A DNA stretch of 64,000 bases, from assembly GCF_026210795.1 (NCBI RefSeq), contig NC_089435.1, forward strand, positions 4,340,001-4,404,000. Reading direction: 5' to 3'. The DNA is from Rhizophagus irregularis. Taxonomy: Eukaryota; Glomeromycota; Glomeromycetes; Glomerales; Glomeraceae. A model generated the notes under the pieces. The model was not told the origin of the DNA, searched no databases, and saw only the letters and a list, made by a program, of their open reading frames with translations. This document shows, in pieces, positions 1 to 12,492 of this stretch. A program made the translations under genes and the position numbers. Position 1 is the stretch's first letter. Each line of letters starts with the position of its first letter.

Positions 1-1807
1 ATTATTCTGAATTTTTTCCATTTCCTGAAAAACAACAAAGAATTGACTATAAATAATAAATTGTCAAAAAGAATTAATAAATTGTTAATGTACAACCGAT
101 CTCTGAAAATTACTAATATGAACACTCGCTTAATTATTTTTATTGATAATTCGCATTTGATATTAATGGCCACATTTTGTATTCGGGAACTTTAAGCGAT
201 GTTGTCCATTCCTTTCAGTAGATTGAAAATTATCTAAGATCATTGGTAATGAACATTTGAATGATCTAGAATAAAATAATAAATATAAAATGAACAATAT
301 CTCACACATCAAAAAAAAAATCTTTTAGTGGAATCCTTACACTAAAGTCTAATAATTAAACTCCCATCACAAAAAAATTCTGCGGATCTATATGTGACAA
401 ATTTACAAAAATATTAAGAATAGCAGTTTCGTATTATGACGGTCACCAAATAAGCTCTATGATAAATGCCCGATCATTTGCAAGATATCCATTAAATCTT
501 ATATTTGAATTGGGAACTTCTAAATAATTTCACTGCTGACGAAAACCATGATTTGGCAAAGCAACACGCGCCAGTGATGATTTTCTCGATGAATAGTGTG
601 TCAATATACATTATTTTGTTGTAGATTATCCTACATTCAATTATATTTGATGCAAAGAGTAATTTAAATTTATTAATTTTGTTATTTGCTGTTCAATTTT
701 GTTTTATTCAACAAAAGGATAAGTATTGAAACTTAACTCCTTCTTGTACGATTCGTAGCAGCCCAAGAATCGAATTCTTCATCCGTTAAAAGGGTATGAT
801 TGCATCACGGAGATCTAGATCAACAAGTATCCCTAGTGTTTGTGGGAAAGTTGAGTAAAAAAACCATGCTATGGCTGCGATACGGATAAGTTGACTAGAT
901 TAACTCGAGATTTATTTCCATCTTCTGCTTCATATGTCCTTTTATATCCTGTTATAATCGAAATGGAATAATAAAATGTAAATCCGTTGAAAGGCTAGTT
1001 CTTACTTCGTTAACGCATGAATAAATTCTCGATCATATGAAGGGTTACATACCAGACATTGATGTCCCTACTCCCTACTATATAATAAAATCCAATTATT
1101 GAAAAAAAAAATGATTTGGCTCGTGACCGTGATACATAGATTTGTTTTACTAAGTAATATAGTGTCTACGGATCACATCAATTTTTCGTTTATTCAAACT
1201 ATCTACAGCACAATAATCTTATGATCCGGTTTCAGTCATCTAGATAGGATAAAAATTGATGTCAGTTATACGTTCACGAGATATACAATATCAGAAATAA
1301 ATTAACTATACTTTAGTAAAGTTCTTTACATGATTACCTTAATATGATCGAATTCCGAGCAAAAAATTTGGGCTTTAGTTTGAATCTTTTCAATATAAAC
1401 GCACAGCTACAACCAAAAAATGTGCCTTTTAATGTCTCGTTCAGAACGTTCGTTTCCGGTATTTTCGTCGACATTTCCCCATACTGCCTTCAGGTGAGTA
1501 ATAATATTTTTGTTTAGGCTCAAAGATAACAGTATTACACATGAAAGTATCGCAAAAAATAAAAATAATCTTTAAAAATATGCACATTTTAGATCTACAG
1601 TATGACAGAAAAAAAATTCATATGATGACATCTATAATTTAACAGCCATGCTATTTAGAATTTTTTCGTTCCAGCCTTAAATAGAAATTGTCAAACTATC
1701 CCATAGTTGCTCCATCAACCTTCACAGGATCCCCTTTCATATCATTTATACAACTTTCGTTCTCTATGATCATATTGTCTAATATTTGGAAGGATTTGGA
1801 AGGTTAA
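1..1807. other. AT-rich stretch, no supported gene
   Basis: I see no reading frame, RNA gene, TIR pair or tandem repeat that I can support. Short runs with locally higher GC near 1440-1500 could be old exon debris, but I could not extend any of them. Confidence 0.5.
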
Positions 1808-1969
1808 AGTCTCAGTGAAGGAAATGTTAAGAGGAAATTACCTGTTGAGAAGCCTCCTACCAAAACATTAAAGGTGAACCCGGAGGTGAGAAACTGTCCT
1901 CAACTAGTAGTTACAGCGGTTTATTCAGCTGGCCCTCAAGATAATATCATTTACATTTACAGCCACTGA
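1808..1969 (+). pseudogene. isolated exon-like coding fragment
   Basis: An open frame of about 53 codons runs from the TAA at 1805-1807 to the TGA at 1967-1969. Its composition is protein-like (a Lys/Pro-rich start, then PQLVVTAVYSAGPQDNII), unlike the T/A-driven frames around it. There is no start codon, and I found no convincing flanking exons. It could be one exon of a larger gene whose other exons I missed, or a decayed remnant. I do not recognise the family with certainty. Confidence 0.3.
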
Positions 1970-2164
1970 TAAGTGTGTCTCAATGTTACCTCTCGAATAA
2001 GAAATTACGTTAGTCACATTCTTTTGCTAATTAGCTTGTTTCTATATTTATAGATTATCCAAATAAAAGGCCAAGGCTTGAAGTCATGTCGTACCTTTAG
2101 ATTTTAAACGGCATCCTTAGCCGCTTTTAAATATATTAGTGTATTTCTTTGGAATTATCAAGAA

Positions 2165-2407
2165 TCACCAGAATCGGAAAAAAATTAAGAAATGTTTGTA
2201 AGCTATTCGAGATAAATGGGAGAGATCAAATACATCAATGTTTGTAATGGTGTCTGATGCTAGATGTGGGAAATCTTGAAATGCCTCAGAAATTTCTGCA
2301 AAATATTTGTAATAGATCTTGTTTGCAGAGAGTACATTCCTTGGAAAATAGTAGAAGTCTCTAAAAACTAATGCAAATATTGCTAGCTTCAGAGTCAGGA
2401 CCTTCAC
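2165..2407 (-). pseudogene. possible minus-strand coding remnant
   Basis: A minus-strand open frame of about 80 codons has no ATG and begins after a possible acceptor (CCAG at about 2407). Its mixed composition (for example SEAFQDFPHLASDTITNIDV) looks more like protein than neighbouring frames. No partner exons were found on either side. It may be a terminal exon or a remnant, and the function is unknown. Confidence 0.25.
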
Positions 2408-2409
2408 TG

Positions 2410-3620
2410 GACTAAATTCATGATAGTTAGGTCAGATTACAATTATTAACGTTCTCAAAAGATGCGCAAACAAAAAGGAACTGACTGTAATCTTTTAATC
2501 TACCAAGATGATGGAATTATTGTTCTATTTTTTAATGATGAAAAATACCTGTTCTTGCAACGAACATTGAATCATCCTTTGGTTATTACATGTTGCACAG
2601 CGACTATCGCATATTCACTTCATGCTACGTTTAGTTTTTTTCCCATTTGTTTTTAGATGCTCCAAAAGAGAGGGAAAAAATAATCTTTAAGTGATATCCC
2701 GTTTCAATATGTTAATAAGAAATAGGTGGTCAGAAATTTCAATAATATCACTTAAGGAATTCTATAATGAATGGATTTTTACAAAAGAATTAAATAAATT
2801 AAATAAGCAAGTATTCGTTAGTTATCATCTGAGAACATGATGAAGAAATGGAAAGTTTATAAAAATAGTTAAAGAACTATGGTAACTAATCTGTAAGTTT
2901 ATGTATATTATTATTGCATAAATATCATCTGTAAAGAATTATTCTTGTTGTTCTTTAATCTATTCTGACATACAGCTTTTTGATCATTACAAAAGTCTGA
3001 TGAGGTAAAAAACGAGCAATATTTTTTCATAATATTCCAATCCGTTTCATATTTGCTGCTTAACACATTATAATATTATTACCACAGAATAAAATGTCAC
3101 GGTCATAGATTTATGATTTCGATCATTTCTAAAAAATAATGAAAAATAAAAAAAATAAAAAATTTCTTTCGTTCCTTTTTATTAATAAAATTTCACAATT
3201 GTAAATTACTACATATATGTATTTGCTATTATAATCTTTCCATGTAAAGGTCAAAAATTTTTCTTAACCATTCGATATTTTATGCTTCCTTCGCTCTTTA
3301 AGGATTTTTGATGTAGATTCAATTACTTGAATAAATCCATCAAAAGAAGGTTCTTTATTTTATCTCTACATCATTGTTAATCGTGCGCATTATTGTTATA
3401 CTTTTTATATATTTCCATATTTGGAATAAAATGTTGCGATAATCAACTGTGTAACCAGTGTGATCAAAATTCTTTAAATCCTTATTTATTTCTCACACAA
3501 AAACATTTCGTCAGATACAAAATTTTTCCCATAATACGATGTAAATTTGATATTGGAATAAATAAAGTGACTTTTCATTGTCAATTTACAAATAACATTT
3601 ACTAAAATATTTGGTTATTT
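2410..3620. other. intergenic, nothing recognised
   Basis: AT-rich sequence. Short frames at 2462-2656 and 3393-3605 lack a believable start or composition and are treated as chance. Confidence 0.5.
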
Positions 3621-3623
3621 GAG

Positions 3624-5110
3624 ATGGTATGTTCAATTTGTTATGTATTGTAGAAAATCTAGCAATTATGTTAACTGATATTATCTTAATTATTTAATAG
3701 GATTCCTTGCCACCTCCTATCGTGATACGTGACATAAATGAACAGAATGTCAGTCAAATATAAAGAAAATTTTTTGGATTTTCAAAATTAAACAAAAATT
3801 TTTAAATTTTCATCTACTTTTAGATTGACGAAACCTTACAACGCTTAAGGAAGCTAAATCAAGACGATAACAAGAAATACAGGGTGTATGGCATTTGGTC
3901 ATGTCAATCACGTCAATGTTCGAATGAATGGGAAAGTTTGTATACCCAGAAATCATTCAAGGTGTATTTAGATAAAACGGAGTTTCATTCTTTCAAGAGA
4001 AAGTGTTGGATGTGCAACTCCAAGTGTCAGTTTTCAAGTATTCAATTGTACGAACAACAGCAAATGTCAAAAGAATCAAATGTATATAATATTTATTACA
4101 GAATATTTTGCATTTTCGAAATTTCTTTCAATTAACATCTATTTCATAGGTTATTCAAATCGTCCGTCAACTAGTAAACTCAACTGTTTACAGTAAATAT
4201 TTGGTATATGGACATTGGATATGTCGAAACTGGAAATGCGGACACAAACCTCAATGTAGAAATAAATCGGAATGTCAAGACAAATGGCAATATCAAAATA
4301 AATGGAAATGTCCACACAATCGCCGATGTCATAAAGTAGAACAATGTAGGAAAAAGATGTGTAACTGTCGATGCAGATATTATCTTTCTAATCACGAACG
4401 ACACTGTCAAAATAAATGGACAAAACTAAATGAATGGAAGTGTAATCATGAATCAAAATGCCGGAACGAATGGGAATGTCAATGGGAATGTAAATGTCAA
4501 AATGAATGGCTAAAAAAATATACTCTTGAAGAACTCGAAAAGTATCAATCAAGTGAAAAAAATTTCAGGCAACTCTGTAAGGAATGTAATCAATGGAGTC
4601 AAGTCTCAAGTTTCCGTTTATATACACAGCAGCCAAAAAATAAAAATGTAGGTTGCATTCCTAAGTTATACCAGTGTTATACCCGTATGAGATCGTACAT
4701 GTGGGAGAATTGTGGAAGCGTAATACCATAATTTATCGAAATAACTAAATTTCTCATATTATACTTAGGAAATCCCTGCCATTGAGATTATCTGCCATTT
4801 AGGATGGAACAATCATTACAGAGTGTATGGCGATTGGAATTGTTGTGGATGTGATGTATCTTGGCCAAGCGCTTTTACTTGGATATCACTCCAAAAGTTC
4901 ATGGATGAAATTCCAGGGGAGAGTCTAAACCGGGGTGATTTTTACACGCAAAAGTGCAAAAAATGCGAGAATCCGGAGAACAAAATATTGGAATACGCAC
5001 CTTTAAAAAAAGCGGAAGGCAAAAAGCCCCACACACGGGGTGTGTGTATAAAATGTCTTTATTATGATTCTTGTCGTCAAACTGGCACCTACTTAGGCTT
5101 AACAAGTTAA
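3624..5110 (+). CDS. three-module zf-3CxxC zinc-binding protein
   Basis: Proposed exons are 3624-3626 (ATG only), 3701-3721, 3824-4081, 4150-4719 and 4769-5110. All splice in phase 0, giving about 397 residues. Three successive modules open with a Y-[RL]-V-Y-G-x-W-x-C signature, at 3878, 4198 and 4824. The last has the full zf-3CxxC pattern: YGDWNCCGC, FTWISLQKF, FYTQKCKKC and a closing CIKCLYYDSC. Family knowledge: zf-3CxxC (PF13695) is a Cys-cluster zinc-binding domain related to receptor-transporting proteins, and fungal roles are unknown. Module 2 carries a long Cys/Trp repeat insertion (listed separately). Introns 4082-4149 and 4720-4768 are clear. The ATG-only first exon and the donor at 3722 are guesses, with an alternative donor at 3749. 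No signal peptide or membrane segment is visible, so it is probably intracellular. Confidence 0.75.
4221..4512 (+). repeat. degenerate Cys/Trp-rich coding repeats inside the zf-3CxxC gene
   Basis: Within exon 4150-4719, a short motif of the form C-x-[ND]-[KE]-W-[KEQ]-C recurs about a dozen times (NKWKC, NEWKC, NEWEC, QWECKC). It is driven by a DNA motif close to AATAAATGGAAATGTC. It lies between the opening of module 2 and its closing CKEC. Spacing is irregular, so this is an old or diversified expansion rather than a clean minisatellite. Confidence 0.7.
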
Positions 5111-7742
5111 AAGTTATCAACGATCTTTTACGAGAGAAGCGCTTCAGTTTCTTAGTTTTAAAAAAAAAAAGATTTTAAAGACAAATGAATTTCCTTCTCG
5201 TTTAAAAAATCATATTTTTAAAGTCTTAAAGAAATATCACGGGTTTATTTTATGCTATTGTACCATGTGTATCAATCACACACGTTTTATTTATTTTTGA
5301 TCCTTGATTTATTAATTTTTATTGTATCCTGATTCATTATTTTATCATCATTTAGTTTATTCCTTTTTCATTTTTATTTCATTAAGAATTCGTTTCGGTT
5401 GAATAAAATAATACATAATTTTATTGTCAGTTTTCTTTGTTCATATATGGAAATCTATAACTCTAACTATTGCAAATTCTCAAGAATAAAAAATGTAAAA
5501 TTCGATATACCCTATCCAGACCATAAACGAAATTGGAACTGGACTGATTACTATAATTTATGATAAATTTGTTTTCGATATATCGAATTCCTTGATATAA
5601 AGAATAATGCGTAATATGGCCAATCACGTCCAAGTTTTACAAAAAGTACAGAATAACGTTCAACAATTCTAAACTGATGTGACATTAGCCTCCAAGTACC
5701 AAAAAAAATTGATATTGAATGTTAAAGTCTGAGCTCATGTAGTTAGGATTTATTATCACTTAGATATATATATATATAAGGCTAATTATTAATAAGATCC
5801 GGTAAAGGGCTCGCTAGCGTGGCATACACAGAAGGAATATAACAAGGTTGAAACGCTCTGGCAAGTGTCTAAAGAACTTCTTTTTAAGCATCGGCCATAT
5901 GTCGTTCACGGGATCATACGAGTTTAGGTAGCCTTTTGTTGCATAATGCTATAAAAATAATGAACATAACGGCTGCCTACTAACCTTTTTCATTGTTAGA
6001 ATGAGTTAAATTTAAGTTTGCTTCGTCCTAGAAAGGATATTTTACTCGCGAAAAAATTATCACCGTATCTGTACTTGTTACTATGTTGTTTTAATTTTTC
6101 ATAACAATTCAATAGCATCAGTTTAATTATTATGAGTATTTTAAAGCAATTTCATCATCTAATCTTTCTATATTCCAAGTTTTCCAATAATAATCCATTC
6201 CCTAAAAATACAGAACTTTATTAAGTAAAAGTTTATTTGAATTAATACCAAACTAGAAATGTGATCTGAAACTAAATAAACTACTGCTCTAAATTCAGAC
6301 AACAGATAATTTTTAAATGCAATAACTAAATCTTCAGATATAAAGAATTAAAGGAATTTAATTGGATGATTTATTATAATGATTACATATTGAGAAAAAT
6401 TCATTATAAAGTAAGTTTATTATATCAAGAGTTGACTATCTATGATTACATATTAATACAAAAAACGCGTTGGCATGCCAAATTTCAAGTATTTTGACAG
6501 ATAGGATTCGTTCCAATTTAAACAAAAAAATATAAAAAGAAACCGGACATGAACCATGGCAATTATCAAATAATGCCAGTCAGAATTTTATTTTCTATTA
6601 TAGTAACTGGCCGACATTATTTAACTGGCCGACATTATTATAACTCCAGTTCTGAAAAAATACATACAGCCTATAGTAAAAATTTTTTTTATCACCTGAT
6701 CCTTATATATATATTTTTAAGTCTTAGTTAAACTTTGCTTTTTCTTTTTAGTTGTAACTATTGATATCTGTTTTTAAAATGATTTTTGACTTGATTTTTA
6801 TATATTTTATTTCAAATAATGCATTCAACTTCTTAACAATAATTTTTTGCCAAATAAATCAGTTTTTTGCTTGTAATAGATTTTTTATTTCTATATAAAT
6901 GCCTCTTTAACAGATTTTTTGATGTAATTTATTATTGCATTAAATATACAAATAAGGTATAGTGAATATTTATACATAGTTTTTGTTATAATAGATTTTT
7001 GCAATATAAAAATTGAAGCTTATTGAATTAATTAGATAATTGAATATGATATATTATATAAAGTAAAAATAGTATTTAATAGGAATCATTAAAATATGTT
7101 TAGTACTTTTTATGAACTATTTTAGTTTTATCCAAAAGGACAGGCTTTTACAAGTCTTTAACAAATTCTATTAGCTAAGATTATAATTAATTAATTAATT
7201 AATAAAGCTTAATAAGACTTTTTTAAGCAAAGCTTAAATGATTTAATATGGCTTATAAAAAGCACTAGATACACTTTAAGTAATTTTATTATATGAAGTA
7301 ATATATTTTAAATCTAGTACATTTAAAGTTTTTATTGATGAAATGATAGTATTACATTTATCAGTTCGCTTTCTATATAATTATTTTGATCTTGATTTTT
7401 GTTTCTTAATAAATTCTGAAACAGAAATCAAAATATGATCATATATAAAATAATAAAAAAAAAACATTAAATTATTTACTATCTTAGATTTCTTTATATA
7501 GTCTAGATCTAATAATAATCTTTTTCTTTTAAACTTTCAGTATAACTTATTGATTTTTTTTTTAGTTAATTTTTTTTAATAAGAAAAATTATAAATTAAT
7601 TTTAGTTAATTAATATTATTTCCTATATATAAAGAAATATAATTTAGGCTACTTCAAGCCAATTCTTTATTTAATATAATATAGAGAGTCCCAATTTAGG
7701 GGAGGAAGAAAGGAATAAAAAATAATATATAAAATAAAATAT
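5111..7742. other. intergenic AT-rich DNA
   Basis: No gene supported. At 6607-6641 a 17-18 base stretch containing ACTGGCCGACATTAT occurs twice head to tail. The rest is poly-A/T-rich and featureless to me. Confidence 0.5.
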
Positions 7743-7744
7743 AT

Positions 7745-7849
7745 GGCCAGAATTACCATTAATTTTGGCCAAAATTTTGACCAAAAAAGTAAGCAAAAAT
7801 TTTAGATGATAATTCCAGTCAAAACTTAAAGATTTGTTTAATTCTGGCC
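7745..7849. mobile_element. small TIR element (MITE-like)
   Basis: The segment starts GGCCAGAATTA and ends TAATTCTGGCC, an 11 base terminal inverted repeat around 105 bases, with further GGCCAAAATT/GACCAAAA motifs inside. No coding capacity, and the target duplication is unclear. Related GGCCAGAATTA motifs occur at about 57789 and in the 51 kb hAT-like element. Confidence 0.45.
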
Positions 7850-8256
7850 TAAATTACATGTATTTTTTACATAAAAAATCCAAAAACAGGAGGAGGGGTA
7901 AATGAAAAATTGAATTGGTATGATCTTATTGCTAAAAAAAAAAAAATTGTGCATTTGTACCTTTAACTTACTATTAATATTAAAAGATCTACTATTAATT
8001 CCAATTATTGAGTTATTTGTCATAACTTAGTAAATATAAACTAACAGTCCACTAACTGATTTAATTTTTCTTTTTGATTTTAAGCAAGTTTATAATTAAG
8101 GTCCTAATAAATAATTTTGGTATTAATTTACTTTTAAAAATTTCAAAATCTCAAATTTAAGAAATTTCCAAAAATATAGTTTTATATTCTAATACTGCTT
8201 TGTAATTTATTCCAAAAACTTGATAAACATATATATAATTCAAAGTTTTCATACAC

Positions 8257-8747
8257 CAGTCGCATCTCCATAAGTGCACGCACCTGAGGCCTGGCCATGT
8301 ACATGCAGTTAGGGAAGGTGTGCACTTAAAAAACAGCCAATGGAAAAATCAATATTAGTAATTGGAGAGAATATTTATTTAAATTCACTTTTATTTTATA
8401 TTTTCATTTTAATGAAAGAATTGTACATACAAAAATGATCTGTGATGTAAAATAATATAATAAAATTAAAAAGATTGAAAAATATTTTTTATTTAAAAAA
8501 ATGTAACTTGTCAAATTTATCTATTTTAAAAAACCAAACAACTATCAATGATTGGTCAATATTATATAATTGTCATGTGAATGCATTTATGAAGAGTGTT
8601 CTGATATACCTGAAATTCAGAATTACATGCACATGTAGAACATAAAAGTGTGCACTTAGCTTTAAATCCTTAGCTTGGGACCAAACCATGGCGTGTATAT
8701 AGGGAGGGAATGCACTTATAAAGGGTGCACTTATGGAGGTGTGACTG
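8257..8747. mobile_element. MITE with CAGTC...GACTG termini
   Basis: The left end CAGTCGCATCTCCATAAGTG and the inverted right end CAGTCACACCTCCATAAGTG match at 18 of 20 positions and continue into GCAC. The internal 490 bases are non-coding and repeat the GTGCACTTA motif. The right flank begins with TA but the left flank does not, so the target duplication is unclear. CAGT starts are typical of Tc1/mariner-pogo relatives. Confidence 0.65.
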
Positions 8748-8767
8748 TAATACTACCAAAATACTTA

Positions 8768-8939
8768 CAGTCAACCCTTGTTATAACAAACCCTAGGTTC
8801 CAGACCTCAACTTCGCTATAGGGCTATAGTGAAGATTTTAAGAGATTTGATTGGTTAATTCATTATAGCAAGGGGAAATTTATTATAGTTGTCTGAAAAA
8901 TTCATTATATTAAGGGTTCGCTATATCAAGGTTTGACTG
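8768..8939. mobile_element. 172 bp pogo/Tc1-type MITE
   Basis: The left end CAGTCAACCCTTGTTATAAC and inverted right end CAGTCAAACCTTGATATAGC form a terminal repeat of about 26 bases (22 matching). TA at 8766-8767 and 8940-8941 is the expected target duplication. No coding sequence. It sits only about 20 bases from the preceding MITE. Confidence 0.75.
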
Positions 8940-9060
8940 TATCTATATTTTTAACAAAAATAAAAAAAATAAACTTGCTTATCTGTACTATTCAAGTAAG
9001 TTCTTTGCTCATTTATATTTTAGACTTTTTTGAATATCAGAAATAATTTTAAGGAATGTA

Positions 9061-12000
9061 CACTGGTAAAAAAATGGTCTATCCTACACATATCCTACAC
9101 ATATCTTACATATATTAGGTACTCAAAATGTAGAAAATCATACACAAATAATACATATATCATACACATATCGGGTACTTATATATATAGTATACCTATC
9201 AGGTAAAGTCAATCCGGATATCCGGTCATCCATCTGAAATTTGACCGGATTCGGATTGATCCGGATGATTCATCGGATTGACTGGATGGATCATCAGATA
9301 TCCAGTCAATACTTGCTCACCAATTTGACCGGATGGTTGACCGGATATCTGAATAATCCGGTCAATCCGGTGAATCCGGTGAATCCGAATTCAGTTTTTT
9401 CTACTTAATACTTTTTATTAATATTAATTAACAATTAGAATTTTTATAATAATAAACATAGTATTTATTTTTACGTTATTACAAATGATTTTTAACAAAT
9501 TAGTTGACACAATATTTATAAAAAGTTTAAGATTTAGAGGTCCAAGAAGGTGTCTCCCTAAAAAAAAGAAGCAAAAGGAACGTTAATTACGTTCCTAAAA
9601 ACAAAAAAACAAAAATACCTTTCCCCCAACTTACCTTTATAACCCATGCCAAAATCCAGGTCCAAGAGGCGTCCTCCAAAAGAAAGAAGCAAAAGGAACG
9701 TTAGTTACGTTCCTAAAGACAAAAAAAAAAGATAAAAAAACCCTTCCCCAACTTACTTTAATAGCCCAAGCTGAAATCCAGGTCCAGGAAGGGCGTCACC
9801 TAAAGAAAAGAAGCAAAAGGAACGTTAATTACGTTCCCAAAGACAAAAAAAACTCAAAAATAACCTCCCCAACTTACCTTTATGAAATCCAAATCTGGGA
9901 GGGCGTCTCCTAAAGAAAAGAAGCAAAAGGAACGTTAATGACGTTCTTAAAGACAAAAAAAAAAGATAAAATACCCTCCCAACTTACTTTAATAACCCAA
10001 GCCAAAATCCAGGTCCAGGAAGGGCGTCACCTAAAGAAAAGAAGCAAAAGAAACGTTAATTACGTTCCCAAAGACAAAAAAAACTCAAAAATAACCTCCC
10101 CAACTTACCTTTATGAAATCCAAATCCGGGAGGACGTCTCCTAAAGAAAAGAAGCAAAAGGAACGTTAATGACGTTCCTAAAGACAAAAAAAAAAGATAA
10201 AACACCCTCCCCAATTTACTTTAATAGCCCAAGCCGAAATACAGGTTAGGAATGGCGTCACCTAAAGAAAAGAAGCAAAAGGAACGTTAGTTACGTTTCT
10301 AAAGACAAAAAAAACCCAAAAATAACCTCCCCAACTTACTTTAATATGCTGCCGAAATCCAGGTTAGGAAGGGCGTCACCTAAAGAAAAGAAGCAAAAGG
10401 AACATTAATGACGTTCCTAAAAAAAAATAAGCAAAACACCCTCATCCAACTTACTTTAATAGCCCAAGCCGAAATCCAGATCCAGGAAGGGCGTCACCTA
10501 AAGAAAAGAAGCAAAAGGAACGTTAATTACGTTCCCAAAGACAAAAAAAACCCCAAAAATAACCTCCCCAACTTACTTTAATAGCCCAAGCTGAAATCCA
10601 GGTTAGGAATGGCGTCACCTAAAGAAAAGAAGCAAAAGGAACATTAATGACGTTCCTAAAGATAAAAAAAAACAAAAATTAACTTCCCCAACTTACTTTA
10701 ATAGCCCAAGCCGAAATCAAGGTCCAGGAAGGGCGTCACCTAAAGAAAAGAAGCAAAAGGAACGTTAATTACGTTCCCAAAGACAAAAAAAACTCAAAAA
10801 TAACCTCCCCAACTTACTTTAATAGCCCAAGCCGAAATCCAGGTTAGGAAGGGCGTCACCTAAAGGAAAGAAGCAAAAGGAATGTTAATGACGTTCCTAA
10901 AGACAAAAAAAAAAGATAAAACACCCTCCCCAACTTACTTTAATAGCCCAAGCCGAAATCCAGGTTTAGGAAGGGCGTCACCTAAAGAAAAGAAGCAAAA
11001 GGAACGTTAATGACGTTCCTAAAAAAAAATAAGCAAAATACCCTCCCTCAACTTACTTTAATAGCCCAAGCCGAAATCCAGATCCAGGAAGGGCGTCACC
11101 TAAAGAAAAGAAGCAAAAGGAACGTTAATTACGTTCCCAAAGACAAAAAAAAACTCAAAAATAACCTCCCCAACTTACTTTAATAGCCCAAGCCGAAATC
11201 CAGGTTAGGAAGGACGTCACCTAAAGAAAAGAAGCAAAAGGAACGTTAATGACGTTCCTAAAGACAAAAAAAAAACAAAAATTAATTTCCCCAACTTACT
11301 TTAATAGCCTAAACTGAAATCCAGGTCTAGGAAGGGCATCACCTAAAGAAAAAAAGCAAAAGGAACGTTAATGACGTTCCCAAAGACAAAAAAAACCCCA
11401 AAAATACCCACCCCCAATTTACCTTTATGAAATCCAAATCCGGGAGGGCGTCTCCTAAAGAAAAAAAGTAAAAGGAACGTTAATGACGTTCCCAAAGACA
11501 AACAAAAAATCAAAATTACCCTCCCCAACTTACCTTTATAGCCCAAGCCGAAATTGAGTTCCAGGCAGGCGTCCCCTAAAGAAATGAAGTAAAGGAACGT
11601 TTAGTGACGTTCCGAAGACAAAAGAAAAAGAAATTTACACTTACTTTTCGAAATTCAAGCCGTCCAAGTCATTCGAAGTCCAAGTCCAAGTCCGTCCTAA
11701 AGAAAAAAAGGTGTTTTTTTTTAAAAAAAAACATTTATGTTAAAAAAAAAAAAAAAAGTTATGAATTTGACCAGATTATCTGATCAATCCGGTCAATCTG
11801 GTCATCCGTGTAATATCTGATCAATCCGATGTTATCCAACGGATCCATCCGGATTATCCGCAATCCATTCATTCTTAATCCGGATGATCCGTTTTTTGAT
11901 CGGGGATTGAGCGGATTTCACCGGAGCACACCTCTACTATTAGGTACCTGATATATGTATGATATATATATTAGTACCCGATATGTGTATGATATGTGTA

Positions 12001-12080
12001 TTATTTGTGTATGATTTTCTACATTTTGAGTACCCAATATGTGTAAGATATGTGTAGGATAAATCATTTTTTTACCAGTG
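9061..12080. mobile_element. 3.0 kb CACTG-ended TIR element carrying a satellite
   Basis: The termini read CACTGGTAAAAAAATGG on the left and, inverted, CACTGGTAAAAAAATGA on the right. The inverted similarity continues for about 140 bases (9061-9200 against 11940-12080, with shared TACACATATC and GGGTACT motifs). The flanks carry GTA at 9058-9060 and 12081-12083, a 3 base target duplication. CACTR ends plus a 3 base duplication fit the CACTA/CMC superfamily. Inside the TIRs, both subterminal regions (9205-9400, 11760-11930) are full of scrambled CCGGAT/ATCCGG motifs, and the centre is the satellite at 9540-11640. No transposase is encoded, so the element would be non-autonomous. Confidence 0.75.
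9540..11640 (-). repeat. ~18-copy, 112-122 bp satellite with intron-like units
   Basis: Every unit has a GGCGTC[AT]CCTAAAGAAAAG block, a palindrome GGAACGTTAATTACGTTCC (variant TAATG loop), a poly-A region and AACTTACTTTAATAGCCC. Copies begin near 9548, 9668, 9790, 9902, 10023, 10134, 10254, 10372, 10492, 10612, 10732, 10852, 10975, 11092, 11214, 11335, 11448 and 11570. On the minus strand a unit reads as TTCTTTTCTTTAG (acceptor-like), about 42 bases, then AAA|GTAAGTTG (donor-like). For example, an intron-like segment lies at 10817-10740. There is no lasting open frame, because the mini-exon is not a multiple of three. Confidence 0.85.
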
Positions 12081-12492
12081 GTAATATATATATGATTCAA
12101 TCTTTTATTTGAATAATAGTATATTACATTTTTCCAAAAAAGTCAAAATATTCCAAGTTTCAGGCTTATAATTAAAAAACTCGTATATTTTATTGATAGA
12201 TATTACTAATAAAAGAAATACAAAAAAGGAGTGCCAATATTACAACATTTTATAGTTTATTTTTATAATTTTTTTTACTTAAAAATTATCTTTTAAACTA
12301 TTTTTACAAGCTTGCTTTTTTAAAAATTAATAAACAAATAATTTTATATTTTTTAAAAATATTCTTATTTTAAAAATAAATTTACTTTTTTTTACTTTTT
12401 TTTTCTTTTATTTTATTCACATACAGTATATTTAATTGTTTAAAAAATATACTTTTTTTTAGAAATTCAGAATAGAAATATATTAAAAAAAT

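Noticed and set aside
9938-10144. Lys-rich frame inside the 9.5-11.6 kb satellite
   Set aside because: Satellite read-through with no persistence in other units.
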